Shown here: piece after piece, positions 48,757 through 58,296 of the stretch | Numbering within the stretch: the stretch's first letter is position 1 | Layout of the letters: each line of letters starts with the position of its first letter | From: Bacillus sp. V2I10 | GTDB lineage: Bacteria > Bacillota > Bacilli > Bacillales > Bacillaceae | NCBI RefSeq assembly: GCF_030817055.1 | Contig: NZ_JAUSYV010000001.1 | Span: 458,001 to 522,000, forward strand | Reading direction: 5' to 3' | Length of the DNA: 64,000 nucleotides | Program-made: the position numbers and the translations under genes | Notes under the pieces: model-generated | What the model was told of the DNA's origin: nothing | What the model saw: the letters and a program-made list of their open reading frames with translations, nothing else | The model's database searches: none

Positions 48757-50423
48757 ACATCGTTGAGCAAGTAAAAGAACGGTTAAAAGGTGAAATTAAA
48801 GCGTCAGTAATTAAGGCAGGCCTGGCAGAAGAAAGTCAAATTCCGGATGCTATTCTTGAACTGCCTAAAGATAAAGCCCATGGAGACTATTCCACAAATA
48901 TGGCGATGCAGCTTGCACGCGTTGCCAAGAAAGCACCTCGTGCAATTGCAGAAGACATAGTCGCTTCTTTTGATAAAGGAAAAGCATCTATAGAAAAAAT
49001 TGAAATCGCAGGACCAGGATTTATCAATTTTTATATGAACAACTCATATTTAACAGATCTTATCCCATCTATTCTTGAAGCTGGTGACTCTTATGGCGAG
49101 GTCAATATAGGCAACAAAGAAAAGCTTCAAGTTGAATTTGTATCTGCTAATCCGACTGGAACTTTGCATTTAGGACATGCGCGCGGCGCAGCAGTAGGCG
49201 CTTCTCTTTGTAATATCCTTGAAAAAGCGGGCTATGATGTTTCACGTGAATACTACATCAATGATGCAGGAAACCAGATTAACAACCTTGCACTTTCAGT
49301 TGAAGCCCGTTATTTGCAGGCTCTCGGACAAGATGCAGCAATGCCTGAAGACGGCTACCATGGTCAGGATATCATCGAAATCGGCAAAAAGCTTGCTGAT
49401 GAATTCGGCGATCGTTTTGCAAATGAAAGCAAAGAAGAGCGTCTTGGATTTTTCCGTGAATACGGCTTGAAATTCGAGATGGATAAATTGAAAAGGGATC
49501 TGGAAGAATTCCGTGTACCATTTGATGTGTGGTATTCAGAAACCTCACTTTACCATAACGGAAAAATTGATCAGGCTCTTCAAGTACTCCGTGAAAAAGG
49601 TCACATTTTCGAAGAAGATGGCGCAACATGGTTCCGTTCAACTGTGTTCGGAGATGACAAAGACCGAGTATTAATTAAAAATGACGGTTCTTACACGTAT
49701 TTAACACCGGATATCGCTTACCACAAAGACAAGCTTGACCGCGGATTTACGAAACTGATTAACATTTGGGGTGCAGATCATCACGGATACATCCCGCGCA
49801 TGAAGGCTGCTATTGAGGCCCTTGGCTATGAAAAGGATACTCTTGAGGTTGAAATTATTCAGCTTGTTCACCTTTACAAAAATGGCGAGAAAATGAAAAT
49901 GAGCAAACGTACAGGCAAAGCTGTTACAATGCGTGACCTGATGGAAGAAGTAGGTCTTGACGCTGTTCGTTATTTCTTCGCAATGAGAAGCGCAGACACA
50001 CATATGGACTTTGATATGGACCTCGCTGCATCACAATCCAATGAAAATCCAGTTTTCTATGCACAGTATGCACATGCACGGATTGAAAGCATGCTGCGTC
50101 AAGGAGCAGAACAAGGATTATCTTATGACGCTGTTTTGAATTTCACAGATATTTCATCTGAAAAAGAAATCGAACTGCTGAAAAAACTCGGAGAATTCCC
50201 GCAGGCAGTGGCAGAAGCAGCAACGAAACGCATTCCGCATCGCATCACAAATTACGTGAATGATGTGGCAGCTGCTCTGCACAGCTTCTATAATGCAGAA
50301 AAAGTACTTGATCCAGAAAATGAAGAGAAAAGTAAAGCGCGTTTGGCTCTAATGAGAGCAACACAAATTACGCTGAAAAATTCACTGTCGCTAATCGGTG
50401 TTTCTGCACCGGAAAAAATGTAA
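48753..50423 (+). CDS. argS: Arginyl-tRNA synthetase
   Basis: Class I aminoacyl-tRNA synthetase, 556 residues. N-terminal Add1 domain, then VEFVSANPTGTLHLGHARGA with the HIGH-type signature near 135, KMSKRTGKA as the KMSKS equivalent near 388, and a helical anticodon-binding DALR domain ending in LKNSLSLIGVSAPEKM. The ribosome binding site GGAGGAAAAAGG lies inside ywiB. No T-box leader is present. Strong terminator follows. Confidence 0.95.
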   Translation: MNIVEQVKERLKGEIKASVIKAGLAEESQIPDAILELPKDKAHGDYSTNMAMQLARVAKKAPRAIAEDIVASFDKGKASIEKIEIAGPGFINFYMNNSYLTDLIPSILEAGDSYGEVNIGNKEKLQVEFVSANPTGTLHLGHARGAAVGASLCNILEKAGYDVSREYYINDAGNQINNLALSVEARYLQALGQDAAMPEDGYHGQDIIEIGKKLADEFGDRFANESKEERLGFFREYGLKFEMDKLKRDLEEFRVPFDVWYSETSLYHNGKIDQALQVLREKGHIFEEDGATWFRSTVFGDDKDRVLIKNDGSYTYLTPDIAYHKDKLDRGFTKLINIWGADHHGYIPRMKAAIEALGYEKDTLEVEIIQLVHLYKNGEKMKMSKRTGKAVTMRDLMEEVGLDAVRYFFAMRSADTHMDFDMDLAASQSNENPVFYAQYAHARIESMLRQGAEQGLSYDAVLNFTDISSEKEIELLKKLGEFPQAVAEAATKRIPHRITNYVNDVAAALHSFYNAEKVLDPENEEKSKARLALMRATQITLKNSLSLIGVSAPEKM

Positions 50424-50431
50424 CTTTGTGG

Positions 50432-50459
50432 GAACGGCCAATGGCCGTTCTTTTTTTGT
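50432..50459 (+). terminator. Terminator of ywiB-argS
   Basis: GAACGGCCA / TGGCCGTTC stem followed by a run of seven Ts. Confidence 0.9.
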
Positions 50460-50479
50460 TTTCTAAAGAATATAGGTGT

Positions 50480-51510
50480 GCGAGTTGGATGCCTGTTTCC
50501 GTGAGTTGAATCGAGATTCCTGTGAGTTGGAGAAGTGTTTTTGCTAATTGAATGGTGTTTTCTGCGAGTTGTGTGCTTTTGAACGGGGTCTGAGACCCAA
50601 TGCAGGTGAATTTTTTTATAAAGTTAGCTGCATCTACGATAAAATGGCCAACTGCAGTTAGAAATAGGCATTTTTATTTAGTTTTTCGTTTAAAACTGAA
50701 GTTTGCGAATTGGATGCCCTTTTTTGCGAGTTAAACCGTGATTCTTGCGAGTTGGAGAAGTGTTTTTGCTAATTGAATGGCGTTTTCTGCGAGTTGGGTG
50801 CTTTGGAACGGGGTCTGAGACCCAATGCAGGTGAATTTTTTTATAAAGTTAGCTGCATCTACGATAAAATGGCCAACTGCAGTTAGAAATAGGCATTTTT
50901 ATGTAGTTTTTCGTTCGAAACTGAAGTTTGCGAATTGGATGCCCTTTTTTGCGAGTTGAACCGTGATTCTTGCTAGTTGGAGAAGGGTTTTTGCTAATTG
51001 AATGGCGTTTTCTATGAGTTGGGTGCTTTGGAATCGGGTCTGAAACCAATACAGCTGAATTTCTTTAATAAAGTTAGCTGCATCTACGATAAAATGGCCA
51101 ACTGCAGTTAGAAATAGGCATTTTATATTGTTTTTTCGTTTGAAATCGAGGTTTGCGAATTGGATGCCCTTTTTTGCGAGTTAAACCGTGATTCTTGCTA
51201 GTTGGAGAAGGGTTTTTGCTAATTGAATGGCGTTTTCTGCGAGTTGGGTGCTTCGAATCCATATCCGAAACCCAATTCAGCTGAATTTCCTTAATATCTT
51301 TCACTGCATTACGATAAAATGGCCAACGGCAACTGGCATTTTTATGTGTTTCTTTCGTTTGAAATCGAAGTTTGCGAATTGGATGCCCTTTTTTGCGAGT
51401 TGAATCGAGATTCCTGCGAGTGGGAGAAGAGTTTTTACTAATTGAATGGCGATTTCTGCATGTTGGGTGCCATAGGACCGGGTTTGAAATCCAATGCAAT
51501 ATTTCATGAA
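50480..51510. repeat. Tandem 225-bp repeat block built of 21-bp words (locus 4)
   Basis: TTGGATGCC recurs at 50485, 50710, 50935, 51160 and 51379, a 225-bp period (219 for the last). Each unit starts with five 21-bp minirepeats headed by GCGAGTTG or GCTAATTG (in unit 2: 50705, 50726, 50747, 50768, 50789) and continues with a conserved segment containing GCATCTACGATAAAATGGCC and AACTGCAGTTAG. Units 2-4 are nearly identical. There is no gene; heptad-like open frames on the minus strand result from the 21-base period. Confidence 0.85.
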
Positions 51511-51518
51511 CCTGTTTT

Positions 51519-51553
51519 GAAAAAAAAATCACGGGGCATAATCCCCGTGATTT
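51519..51553 (-). terminator. Terminator of uvsE
   Basis: AATCACGGGG / CCCCGTGATT 10-bp stem; the preceding A8 is the U-tract on the minus strand. Confidence 0.9.
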
Positions 51554-51556
51554 CAC

Positions 51557-52513
51557 TTACCAGCTAATCGAACCGCCGCTCACCCGTTTAACCCCGCGAA
51601 CAGCTGAAATCTCCTCAATAAGTTTCAAAACAGCTCGGTCCTTTTGCTTCGCCTCAATCATAAAATCACAATCCATTTCCATCTCCTTCAGTTTTTTCAG
51701 CAGGGGCATGATAAAATCCAGATCTACATAATCAGCGTGGCTTCTGAATTCTTTTTCAGACTTAGGGGAGGAGATATGTATTTTAGGCTTGGCCCCTTTG
51801 CTTTTCCACGTTTTTTTAAATCTTACCAGCAGTTCTTTCAAATCATCTTCATCTAATTTGTTCGCGCAGTAGTGATGATAATCAAACATAAGCGGGATTC
51901 CTTCATTCTCACAAATGGCAAGCGTCTCAGATGTTGTATACGTTTTGTCATCATTTTCAAGCGTCATCCGCTGTTTGATATTGTCTGGAAGCTTCTTTAT
52001 ATTCCGGTAAAAACGCTCTGTTGCTGTTTCTTTATTCCCATAGGCTCCCCCGACGTGAATATTGATATAGCCTTCTTTTTCGAGTCCCATGCCTTTAAGC
52101 AGGTCATAATGGTACTGCATATCGATAACCGCATTCTCGGTAATATGAGGCTTGTCGCTTGTGAATAATGTAAACTGATTCGGATGAAAGCTTGTTCTAA
52201 GGCTGTTTTTTCGTACAAGATCCCCGATTTCTTTTAAAATGTCCCGGAAAGGAGTGAGAAAATCCCATTTCACATCTGGATGAGTGGCAAGCGGAACCAG
52301 AGATGATGAGAAACGGTAAAGTTCGATTTGATGAGCGATATTGTAATGAATCATCCGCAGAGTATGCTCCAAATTCTGCTTTGTAACCGAATGGAGCGCT
52401 TCTATTCCAGTCTCTTCATCAAGCCTGGAATAGCGGGCAAACGTCAGTGATTTTGAAGGAGAGCAGTCCCACAAGTTTAATGCACTTGATACATATCCGA
52501 ATCGAATGAACAT
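51557..52513 (-). CDS. uvsE: UV DNA damage endonuclease
   Basis: Nicks DNA 5' of UV photoproducts as an alternative excision repair. TIM-barrel UvsE family of 318 residues: IRFGYVSSALNLWDCSPSKSLTF at the N-terminus, RTSFHPNQFTLFTS near 105, NIHVGGAYGNKETATERF, TLENDDKTY, FDYHHYCAN and KIHISSPK provide the metal ligands. Same position as ywjD in B. subtilis, followed (in reading direction upstream) by the cardiolipin synthase gene. Confidence 0.93.
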   Translation of the reverse strand: MFIRFGYVSSALNLWDCSPSKSLTFARYSRLDEETGIEALHSVTKQNLEHTLRMIHYNIAHQIELYRFSSSLVPLATHPDVKWDFLTPFRDILKEIGDLVRKNSLRTSFHPNQFTLFTSDKPHITENAVIDMQYHYDLLKGMGLEKEGYINIHVGGAYGNKETATERFYRNIKKLPDNIKQRMTLENDDKTYTTSETLAICENEGIPLMFDYHHYCANKLDEDDLKELLVRFKKTWKSKGAKPKIHISSPKSEKEFRSHADYVDLDFIMPLLKKLKEMEMDCDFMIEAKQKDRAVLKLIEEISAVRGVKRVSGGSISW

Positions 52514-52541
52514 ATAACGCTCCCTTTCCTTATGAAGTTGC

Positions 52542-53740
52542 CTATAAGAAATGAGAAATCATGGTGGCAACTGCTTCCAATCCTCTTTGTGAAATAGGTC
52601 TTTGAGTAAATTTGTCATAGGTCAGCTGCACAGAACTTCTAATATCATCGTTCACCGTAGCCTTCACATATTTAATATAATCCTTATCATAAATAAGACA
52701 GTTCATCTCATCATTTAAATAAAGACTTCGCTTATCAAAATTAGCTGTTCCAATATCGCATAGCTTATCATCTACAACAATGACTTTTGCATGATAAAAA
52801 CCATAATAATATTGATAAATCTCACAGCCCGAAAGAATCAGGGGGCCAAAGTAAGGGAAGGAGGCTTCTTTGACAAAAGGATGGTCCGCCCTCATTGGAA
52901 CGAGAACTTTTATATCTACTCCGCGCCTCCTTGCTTTTATCAGCTCATCCTGTATTTGTTTGCCCGGAATAAAATAAGGCGTGCAAATTATAAGCTCTTT
53001 TTGTGTGCCTGCTTGATGAATGATAAAAAATGGCCTTCTAAACTTTGACCGTAGGTAGAAAGGAATTGATGTTCAAGCGTCCCTTGTGAGAGGGGAGGAA
53101 AGTAAGCTTGAACAGTCTTAAGGTCTTCACCTGTCGCTTCATGCCAATCACGTAAAAATTGTGTTTGGAGATCCTGCACACCTTCACTTGTTATGCGCAG
53201 ATGATAATCCCGCCAAAAACCAAGATTCGGGTCCTTTCCTAAATACTCTTTTCCAATATTGAATCCTCCAGAATAAGCGATTTTTCCGTCAATAACAGTA
53301 ATCTTGCGGTGATTGCGTGCCTGTAGAGTATAAAAAAAGAAAGGAGGAGCAGGGTTATGTGTATACGAAAATGAAACTCCGCTCTTTTTTAACTCTTCAA
53401 TTTTCTCTTTTTTAAGTGATTTGCCTCCAACATAGTCCAGAAGGAGTCTGACCTGAATGCCCTGTTCTGCTTTTTTTATGAGAAGGGCAAGAAATTCGTC
53501 GCTGTCAGGGTCATTTTTTACAATATAAAATAACACATGGATCGAATGAGTGCTATTTTCAATGTCCTCAAACAATTTTTTATAAAAGCGTTCACCCACA
53601 ATATATAGTTCAATATCACTTTTTCTCAGCGGATACTTTATTTCATTTTGAAGATGCTTTTTTCTTCCCAAGTAATAGTCGAGCCGCAGCCAAACAACAA
53701 ATATCAATGCGATCAATCCTATTAGTAACATGCTGTTCAA
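52542..53740 (-). pseudogene. clsB: Cardiolipin synthase ClsB, frameshifted
   Basis: Minor phospholipase-D type cardiolipin synthase (YwjE). The upstream part (53740 to about 53000) has a membrane helix, then the first HKD motif HRKITVIDGKIAYSGGFN. The frame breaks at AHKKS. The other frame continues ELIICTPYFIPGKQIQDELI and carries the second HKD motif HAKVIVVDDKLCDIGTANFD. Adding one A to the A5 on the coding strand (T5 at 52998-53002) restores AHKKELIICTPYFIP and a full protein of about 399 residues. No other lesion is visible: recent mutation or sequencing error. Confidence 0.8.
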
Positions 53741-53818
53741 CGTAAGCCCTCCTTATCGCTTTAGATCATCTACCTATTATGTTTTACGTCCGGCTGAAAA
53801 ATTATCAGCATAAAATCA

Positions 53819-53847
53819 TTGACTGAATGCTCATTCATTATTATCAT
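53819..53847 (+). promoter_or_regulatory. fadF promoter overlapped by a FadR-type operator
   Basis: TTGACT, 17 bases, TATCAT forms a promoter. From 53819, TTGACTGAATGCTCATTCA aligns to the Bacillus FadR box WTGAATGAMTANTCATTCAW with two mismatches and covers the -35 and spacer, fitting repression released by long-chain acyl-CoA. Confidence 0.65.
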
Positions 53848-53944
53848 GTAAATATAGGGTAAGATTCAGAAAATTACACGGATTTTAAGTTTTTAGAATG
53901 ATGGGGCAATGGGAGTATTTCAGCACAGAAACGGGGGAGACAAA

Positions 53945-56056
53945 TTGGAAGCACTGTTATGGATTAATTTTGCTGCATTCATACTTGTAACCGCTTACGG
54001 AGCGAGTTTGTTTATTTACTTAATCCGTTCAAGAATGGCATACATCAAGCTCGGGAAGAAAACAGAGTTTGATCAGCAGTTAAATGAAAGACTGAAGAAC
54101 ATTATGGTCAATGTTTTCGGTCAAAAGAAGCTCCTTAAGGATAAAAAAAGCGGCATCATGCATGTGATGTTCTTTTACGGGTTTATTCTAGTACAGTTTG
54201 GAGCGCTTGATTTTATTATTAAAGGCTTACTGCCAGACAAGCATCTTCCGCTTGGACCGCTTTATCCAGGCTTCACTTTCTTTCAGGAAATTGTCACTTT
54301 GATGATCCTGGTTGCGGTAGTATGGGCTTTTTACCGCAGGTACATTGAGAGGCTCGTACGGTTAAAGAAAAACTTTAAAGCAGGTCTTGTTTTAATCTTT
54401 ATCGGCGGCTTAATGCTGTCCGTTCTGCTCGGAAACGGAATGAACCTGATCTGGCACAATCATGAATTAACATGGACAGAACCAATTGCTTCAAGCTTTG
54501 CCTATTTGCTGAGCTTTGTCGGCGAGACGGGTGCTGCTGTTATCTTCTACATTTCATGGTGGGTGCATTTGCTGATTCTTTTAACGTTCTTAGTTTATGT
54601 GCCTCAATCAAAGCATGCTCACTTGCTTGCGGGTCCGGCGAATGTTTACTTCGGCCGTCTTTCAAACCCTGGAAAGCTTGAGAAAATTGATTTTGAGGAT
54701 GAGTCACAGGAATCATTCGGTGTTGGAAAAATTGAAGATTTCAAGCAAACACAGCTGATTGATTTATATGCGTGTGTCGAATGCGGACGCTGTACAAATA
54801 TGTGTCCTGCAACGGGAACAGGCAAAATGCTTTCTCCGATGGATTTAATTTTAAGACTGCGTGATCATTTAACGGAAAAAGGGGCAGCAGTAACATCAAT
54901 GTCACCATGGGTTCCAACGTACGCTTTTGCCGGCACTAAGGGCAATCAGCTTGCAGCCATGGCATCAGGACAGGGTTCCAAGGAAGCAGCAGCGACGCTT
55001 GAATATAACCCAAGCCTGATTGGCGAAATCATCACAGAAGAAGAAATCTGGGCTTGTACAACATGCCGCAACTGTGAAGATCAGTGTCCTGTTATGAACG
55101 AGCACGTAGACAAAATCATTGATATGCGCCGTTATCTAGTCTTGACAGAAGGAAAAATGGATCCGGATGCTCAGCGCGCGATGACAAACATCGAACGTCA
55201 GGGCAATCCATGGGGCCTTAACCGAAAAGAGCGTGAAGATTGGCGCGAGGCGCGCGACGACGTTCATGTTCCAACGGTAAAAGAAATGAGTAAAGCAGGC
55301 GAAGAGTTTGAGTACCTGTTTTGGGTTGGCTCCATGGGATCTTACGATAACCGCAGCCAGAAAATCGCATTATCTTTTGCGAAGCTTCTAAATGAAGCTG
55401 GAGTGAAATTCGCGATTCTTGGAAACAAGGAAAAGAACTCGGGAGACACGCCTCGCCGTCTTGGAAACGAATTTTTATTCCAGGAGCTAGCGACGAAAAA
55501 TATTGATGAATTCCAGAAGAATGAGATCAAGAAAATCGTCACCATCGATCCACATGCATACAACATTTTCAAAAATGAATATCCTGATTTTGGACTCGAG
55601 GCAGAAGTGTGCCACCATACAGAGCTTCTAGCCAAGCTTGTAGAAGAAGGAAGACTTGTTCCTAAATTTGAAGTGAATGAGACGATTACCTTCCATGATT
55701 CCTGCTATTTGGGACGCTACAACGAAGTATATGAGCCGCCTCGCGAAATTCTGAAGGCCATACCAGGTGTAAATCTTGTTGAAATGACCCGCAACCGTGA
55801 AACGGGAATGTGCTGCGGAGCAGGCGGCGGACTTATGTGGATGGAAGAAGATGCAGGTTCACGTGTAAATGTGGCAAGAACAAATCAGGCGCTTGAAGTG
55901 AACCCGACCGTCATCAGCTCAGGCTGTCCATATTGCTTAACGATGCTGAGCGACGGAACGAAGGCAAAAGAAGTTGAAGAAACAGTCAGCACGTATGACG
56001 TAGCAGAGCTTCTTGAAAAAGCGGTTCTCGGCGAGAAAAAAGAGAGCGTTGCTTAA
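53945..56056 (+). CDS. fadF: Membrane Fe-S oxidoreductase, ETF-quinone type (FadF/YwjF)
   Basis: Membrane protein thought to pass electrons from acyl-CoA dehydrogenases/ETF to menaquinone. About six N-terminal membrane helices, a [4Fe-4S] ferredoxin-like region with CVECGRCTNMCPATGTGK and CTTCRNCEDQCPV (near 280-385), and two heterodisulfide-reductase CCG domains (FHDSCYLGR; MCCGAGGGLMWMEED; SSGCPYCLTML). 703 residues from the TTG at 53945, which follows GGGGGAG. Leads the acyl-CoA operon, as ywjF precedes acdA in B. subtilis. Confidence 0.9.
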   Translation: MEALLWINFAAFILVTAYGASLFIYLIRSRMAYIKLGKKTEFDQQLNERLKNIMVNVFGQKKLLKDKKSGIMHVMFFYGFILVQFGALDFIIKGLLPDKHLPLGPLYPGFTFFQEIVTLMILVAVVWAFYRRYIERLVRLKKNFKAGLVLIFIGGLMLSVLLGNGMNLIWHNHELTWTEPIASSFAYLLSFVGETGAAVIFYISWWVHLLILLTFLVYVPQSKHAHLLAGPANVYFGRLSNPGKLEKIDFEDESQESFGVGKIEDFKQTQLIDLYACVECGRCTNMCPATGTGKMLSPMDLILRLRDHLTEKGAAVTSMSPWVPTYAFAGTKGNQLAAMASGQGSKEAAATLEYNPSLIGEIITEEEIWACTTCRNCEDQCPVMNEHVDKIIDMRRYLVLTEGKMDPDAQRAMTNIERQGNPWGLNRKEREDWREARDDVHVPTVKEMSKAGEEFEYLFWVGSMGSYDNRSQKIALSFAKLLNEAGVKFAILGNKEKNSGDTPRRLGNEFLFQELATKNIDEFQKNEIKKIVTIDPHAYNIFKNEYPDFGLEAEVCHHTELLAKLVEEGRLVPKFEVNETITFHDSCYLGRYNEVYEPPREILKAIPGVNLVEMTRNRETGMCCGAGGGLMWMEEDAGSRVNVARTNQALEVNPTVISSGCPYCLTMLSDGTKAKEVEETVSTYDVAELLEKAVLGEKKESVA

Positions 56057-56145
56057 AAGGAATTTCAGCATAAGTGGAGAATGACAGAGATAGATATATA
56101 GGAAGGTGGAGCGATTTCGTTTCACCTTCTTCCCTGGAAGTAATC

Positions 56146-56159
56146 TGAGCGAGCGTTCA
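56146..56159 (+). promoter_or_regulatory. Candidate operator for the local TetR regulator
   Basis: TGAGCGAGCGTTCA is a near-dyad (TGAGCG / CGTTCA) upstream of the mmgA-like gene, of the kind bound by TetR regulators of fatty-acid breakdown. The regulator at 60626-61264 is the natural candidate. Weak evidence. Confidence 0.35.
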
Positions 56160-56169
56160 ATCGGAATTT

Positions 56170-56183
56170 TGTAAACGTTTTCT
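56170..56183 (+). promoter_or_regulatory. cre site before the mmgA-like gene
   Basis: TGTAAACGTTTTCT matches the cre consensus at 11 of 12 defined positions and directly precedes a TATAAAA -10-like element, consistent with CcpA repression of acyl-CoA breakdown when sugar is present. Confidence 0.6.
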
Positions 56184-56208
56184 TATAAAAGAATTGAGGG
56201 GATGAAGA

Positions 56209-57390
56209 ATGATGAATCGAACAGTGATCGTAAGCGGTGTTAGAACACCATTTGGGAAATTTGGAGGCGGCCTCAGTTCCCTTACGGCGTCAGAGCTTGG
56301 AGGAATTGCCATTAAAGAAGCCTTAAAGCGTGCAAATGTAAACGCGGAAGAGGTGGATGAAGTCATTATGGGATCTGTTCTGCAAGGCGGTCAGGGGCAA
56401 ATTCCTTCCCGGCAGGCTGCAAGACATGCAGACATTCCCTGGAAGGTAAAAACAGAAACCATCAACAAAGTATGTGCATCAGGAATGCGAAGTGTCACGC
56501 TTGCTGATCAAATCATCCGTGCCGGAGATGAAGAGGTCATTGTAGCAGGCGGAATGGAATCTATGAGCAATGCTCCGTACATCATGCCTAAAGCAAGATG
56601 GGGCCTGCGCATGGGAGATGCCAAGGTTCAGGATTTAATGGTCCATGATGGTCTTACGTGCAGCTTTACAGGGGTTCACATGGGCACGTACGGAAATGAA
56701 ACAGCATCAGACTTGGAAATTTCAAGAAAAGCACAGGATGAGTGGGCACTAAGAAGCCACAAGCGGACAGTTGCAGCAATCGAATCAGGGAAATTGGGAG
56801 AAGAAATCGTGAGTGTAGAGATTCCGCAGCGTAAAGGCGATCCCCTTAAAGTAGAGCACGATGAAGCACCGAGAAAAGATACATCGATTGAAAGATTGTC
56901 TAAGTTAAAACCAGTCTTTAATCAAGCCGGCACCATTACGGCAGGAAATGCACCGGGAGTCAATGACGGCGCGGGAGCTCTTGTGCTGATGAGCGAAGAA
57001 CGTGCAAAGCAAGAAGGAAAGCAGCCGATTGCGACGATTATCGGCCATACATCCATTGCGCTTGAAGCAAATGATTTTCCGAAAACACCAGGACTTGTCA
57101 TTCTTGAGCTTTTGAAAAAAACGGGTAAGAAGCTTGAAGAAATTGATTTGTTTGAAATTAATGAGGCATTTTCGGCAGTCGCTTTAGCAAGCAATCAGCT
57201 GGCGGGGCTCGATCCTGAAAAAGTAAATGTAAACGGTGGAGCCGTTGCGCTTGGACATCCAATTGGAGCGAGCGGGGCACGAATCATTATTACATTAATT
57301 CATGAGCTGAAAAGACGCGGCGGCGGAATCGGCATTGCGGCAATCTGCAGCGGCGGAGGCCAGGGCGACGCAATTATGGTAGAAGTATAA
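56209..57390 (+). CDS. mmgA: Acetyl-CoA C-acetyltransferase (thiolase)
   Basis: Thiolase that cleaves or forms acetoacetyl-CoA. 393 residues with the nucleophile Cys near 88 (NKVCASGMRSV), INEAFSAVALA (His/Asn region), GGAVALGHPIGASGAR with His near 348 and CSGGGQGDA with the second catalytic Cys near 378. GAGGGGATGA ribosome binding site. Heads the sub-operon mmgA-mmgB-mmgC-acdA-tetR-icmF. Assignment to mmgA rather than another thiolase paralogue is by context. Confidence 0.88.
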   Translation: MMNRTVIVSGVRTPFGKFGGGLSSLTASELGGIAIKEALKRANVNAEEVDEVIMGSVLQGGQGQIPSRQAARHADIPWKVKTETINKVCASGMRSVTLADQIIRAGDEEVIVAGGMESMSNAPYIMPKARWGLRMGDAKVQDLMVHDGLTCSFTGVHMGTYGNETASDLEISRKAQDEWALRSHKRTVAAIESGKLGEEIVSVEIPQRKGDPLKVEHDEAPRKDTSIERLSKLKPVFNQAGTITAGNAPGVNDGAGALVLMSEERAKQEGKQPIATIIGHTSIALEANDFPKTPGLVILELLKKTGKKLEEIDLFEINEAFSAVALASNQLAGLDPEKVNVNGGAVALGHPIGASGARIIITLIHELKRRGGGIGIAAICSGGGQGDAIMVEV

Positions 57391-57417
57391 GCGTTAAAAC
57401 GATCAAGGGGGATGTAC

Positions 57418-58272
57418 ATGAGTATTCAAAATGTAATGGTTATCGGGGCAGGTCAGATGGGTTCAGGCATAGCGCAGGTTTTTGCAATGGCAGGGTACAA
57501 GGTTTACTTGAATGATTTAAAAGAAGAATTCGTTCAAAAGGGATTTGCTGCGATTGATAAAAATCTTCAAAGACAAGTAGATAAAGAAAAAATGACAGCA
57601 GAGCAAAAGCACGAAATCTTAGGCAGATTGACAGCTTCCATAGATCTTCAGGATGCAGCACAAACAGATTTAGTAATTGAGGCAGCTGTTGAGAATATGA
57701 AAATCAAATCAGATATTTTTGCAAAGCTTGATGAGATTACACCAGAGCATACCATTCTTGCGACAAATACTTCTTCTTTGCCAATTACAGAGATCGCAGC
57801 AGCAACAAAGCGTCCTGAAAAAGTAATCGGCATGCATTTTATGAACCCGGTGCCTGTGATGAAGCTGGTTGAAATTATCCGCGGTCTTGCAACAAGTGAA
57901 GAAGTCTATCAGGCAATTGAAGATATGACGAAAACATTGAAAAAGGTTCCGGTTGAAGTCAATGATTTTCCGGGTTTCGTCTCAAACAGAATTCTGATGC
58001 CTATGATCAATGAAGCCATCTACACTCTGTACGAAGGGGTTGCAGAGAAAGAAGCGATTGATGAAGTGATGAAGCTTGGAATGAATCATCCGATGGGCCC
58101 GCTCACACTTGCTGACTTTATCGGCCTTGATACTTGTCTTTATATTATGGAAACGCTTCACGAAGGCTTTGGCGATGATAAATACCGTCCATGTCCACTT
58201 CTCAGAAAATATGTAAAAGCTGGATGGCTTGGCCGCAAAACAGGCAGAGGTTTTTATTCATACGAGGGTTAA
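57418..58272 (+). CDS. mmgB: 3-hydroxybutyryl-CoA dehydrogenase
   Basis: NAD-dependent oxidation of 3-hydroxyacyl-CoA to acetoacetyl-CoA. Rossmann motif GAGQMGSGIAQVFAMAGY at residues 10-27, the catalytic GMHFMNPVPVMKLVEII segment (His near 140) and the C-terminal NHPMGPLTLADFIGLDTC dimer domain. 284 residues from ATG 57418, which follows AAGGGGG by six bases. It sits 27 bases after the thiolase and 24 before the first acyl-CoA dehydrogenase. Confidence 0.9.
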   Translation: MSIQNVMVIGAGQMGSGIAQVFAMAGYKVYLNDLKEEFVQKGFAAIDKNLQRQVDKEKMTAEQKHEILGRLTASIDLQDAAQTDLVIEAAVENMKIKSDIFAKLDEITPEHTILATNTSSLPITEIAAATKRPEKVIGMHFMNPVPVMKLVEIIRGLATSEEVYQAIEDMTKTLKKVPVEVNDFPGFVSNRILMPMINEAIYTLYEGVAEKEAIDEVMKLGMNHPMGPLTLADFIGLDTCLYIMETLHEGFGDDKYRPCPLLRKYVKAGWLGRKTGRGFYSYEG

Positions 58273-58296
58273 TCAGACATCACAGGGGGACGGGAC

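Noticed and set aside
49239..49254. Second parS-like sequence (TGTTTCACGTGAATAC) inside argS
   Set aside because: Only the left and central part fit; the last three bases diverge and the sequence is constrained by coding (DVSREY). Too weak to call.
50480..51510. Possible CRISPR array
   Set aside because: Whole 225-bp units are repeated including what would be spacers, the 21-bp words are imperfect, and no cas gene is near.
50849..51556. Two long minus-strand open frames (about 66 and 160 codons) rich in Lys, Arg, Ser and His with a seven-residue period
   Set aside because: They follow directly from the 21-bp DNA period (a multiple of three), have no convincing ribosome binding site, and extend across repeat-unit boundaries; treated as repeat shadow, not genes.
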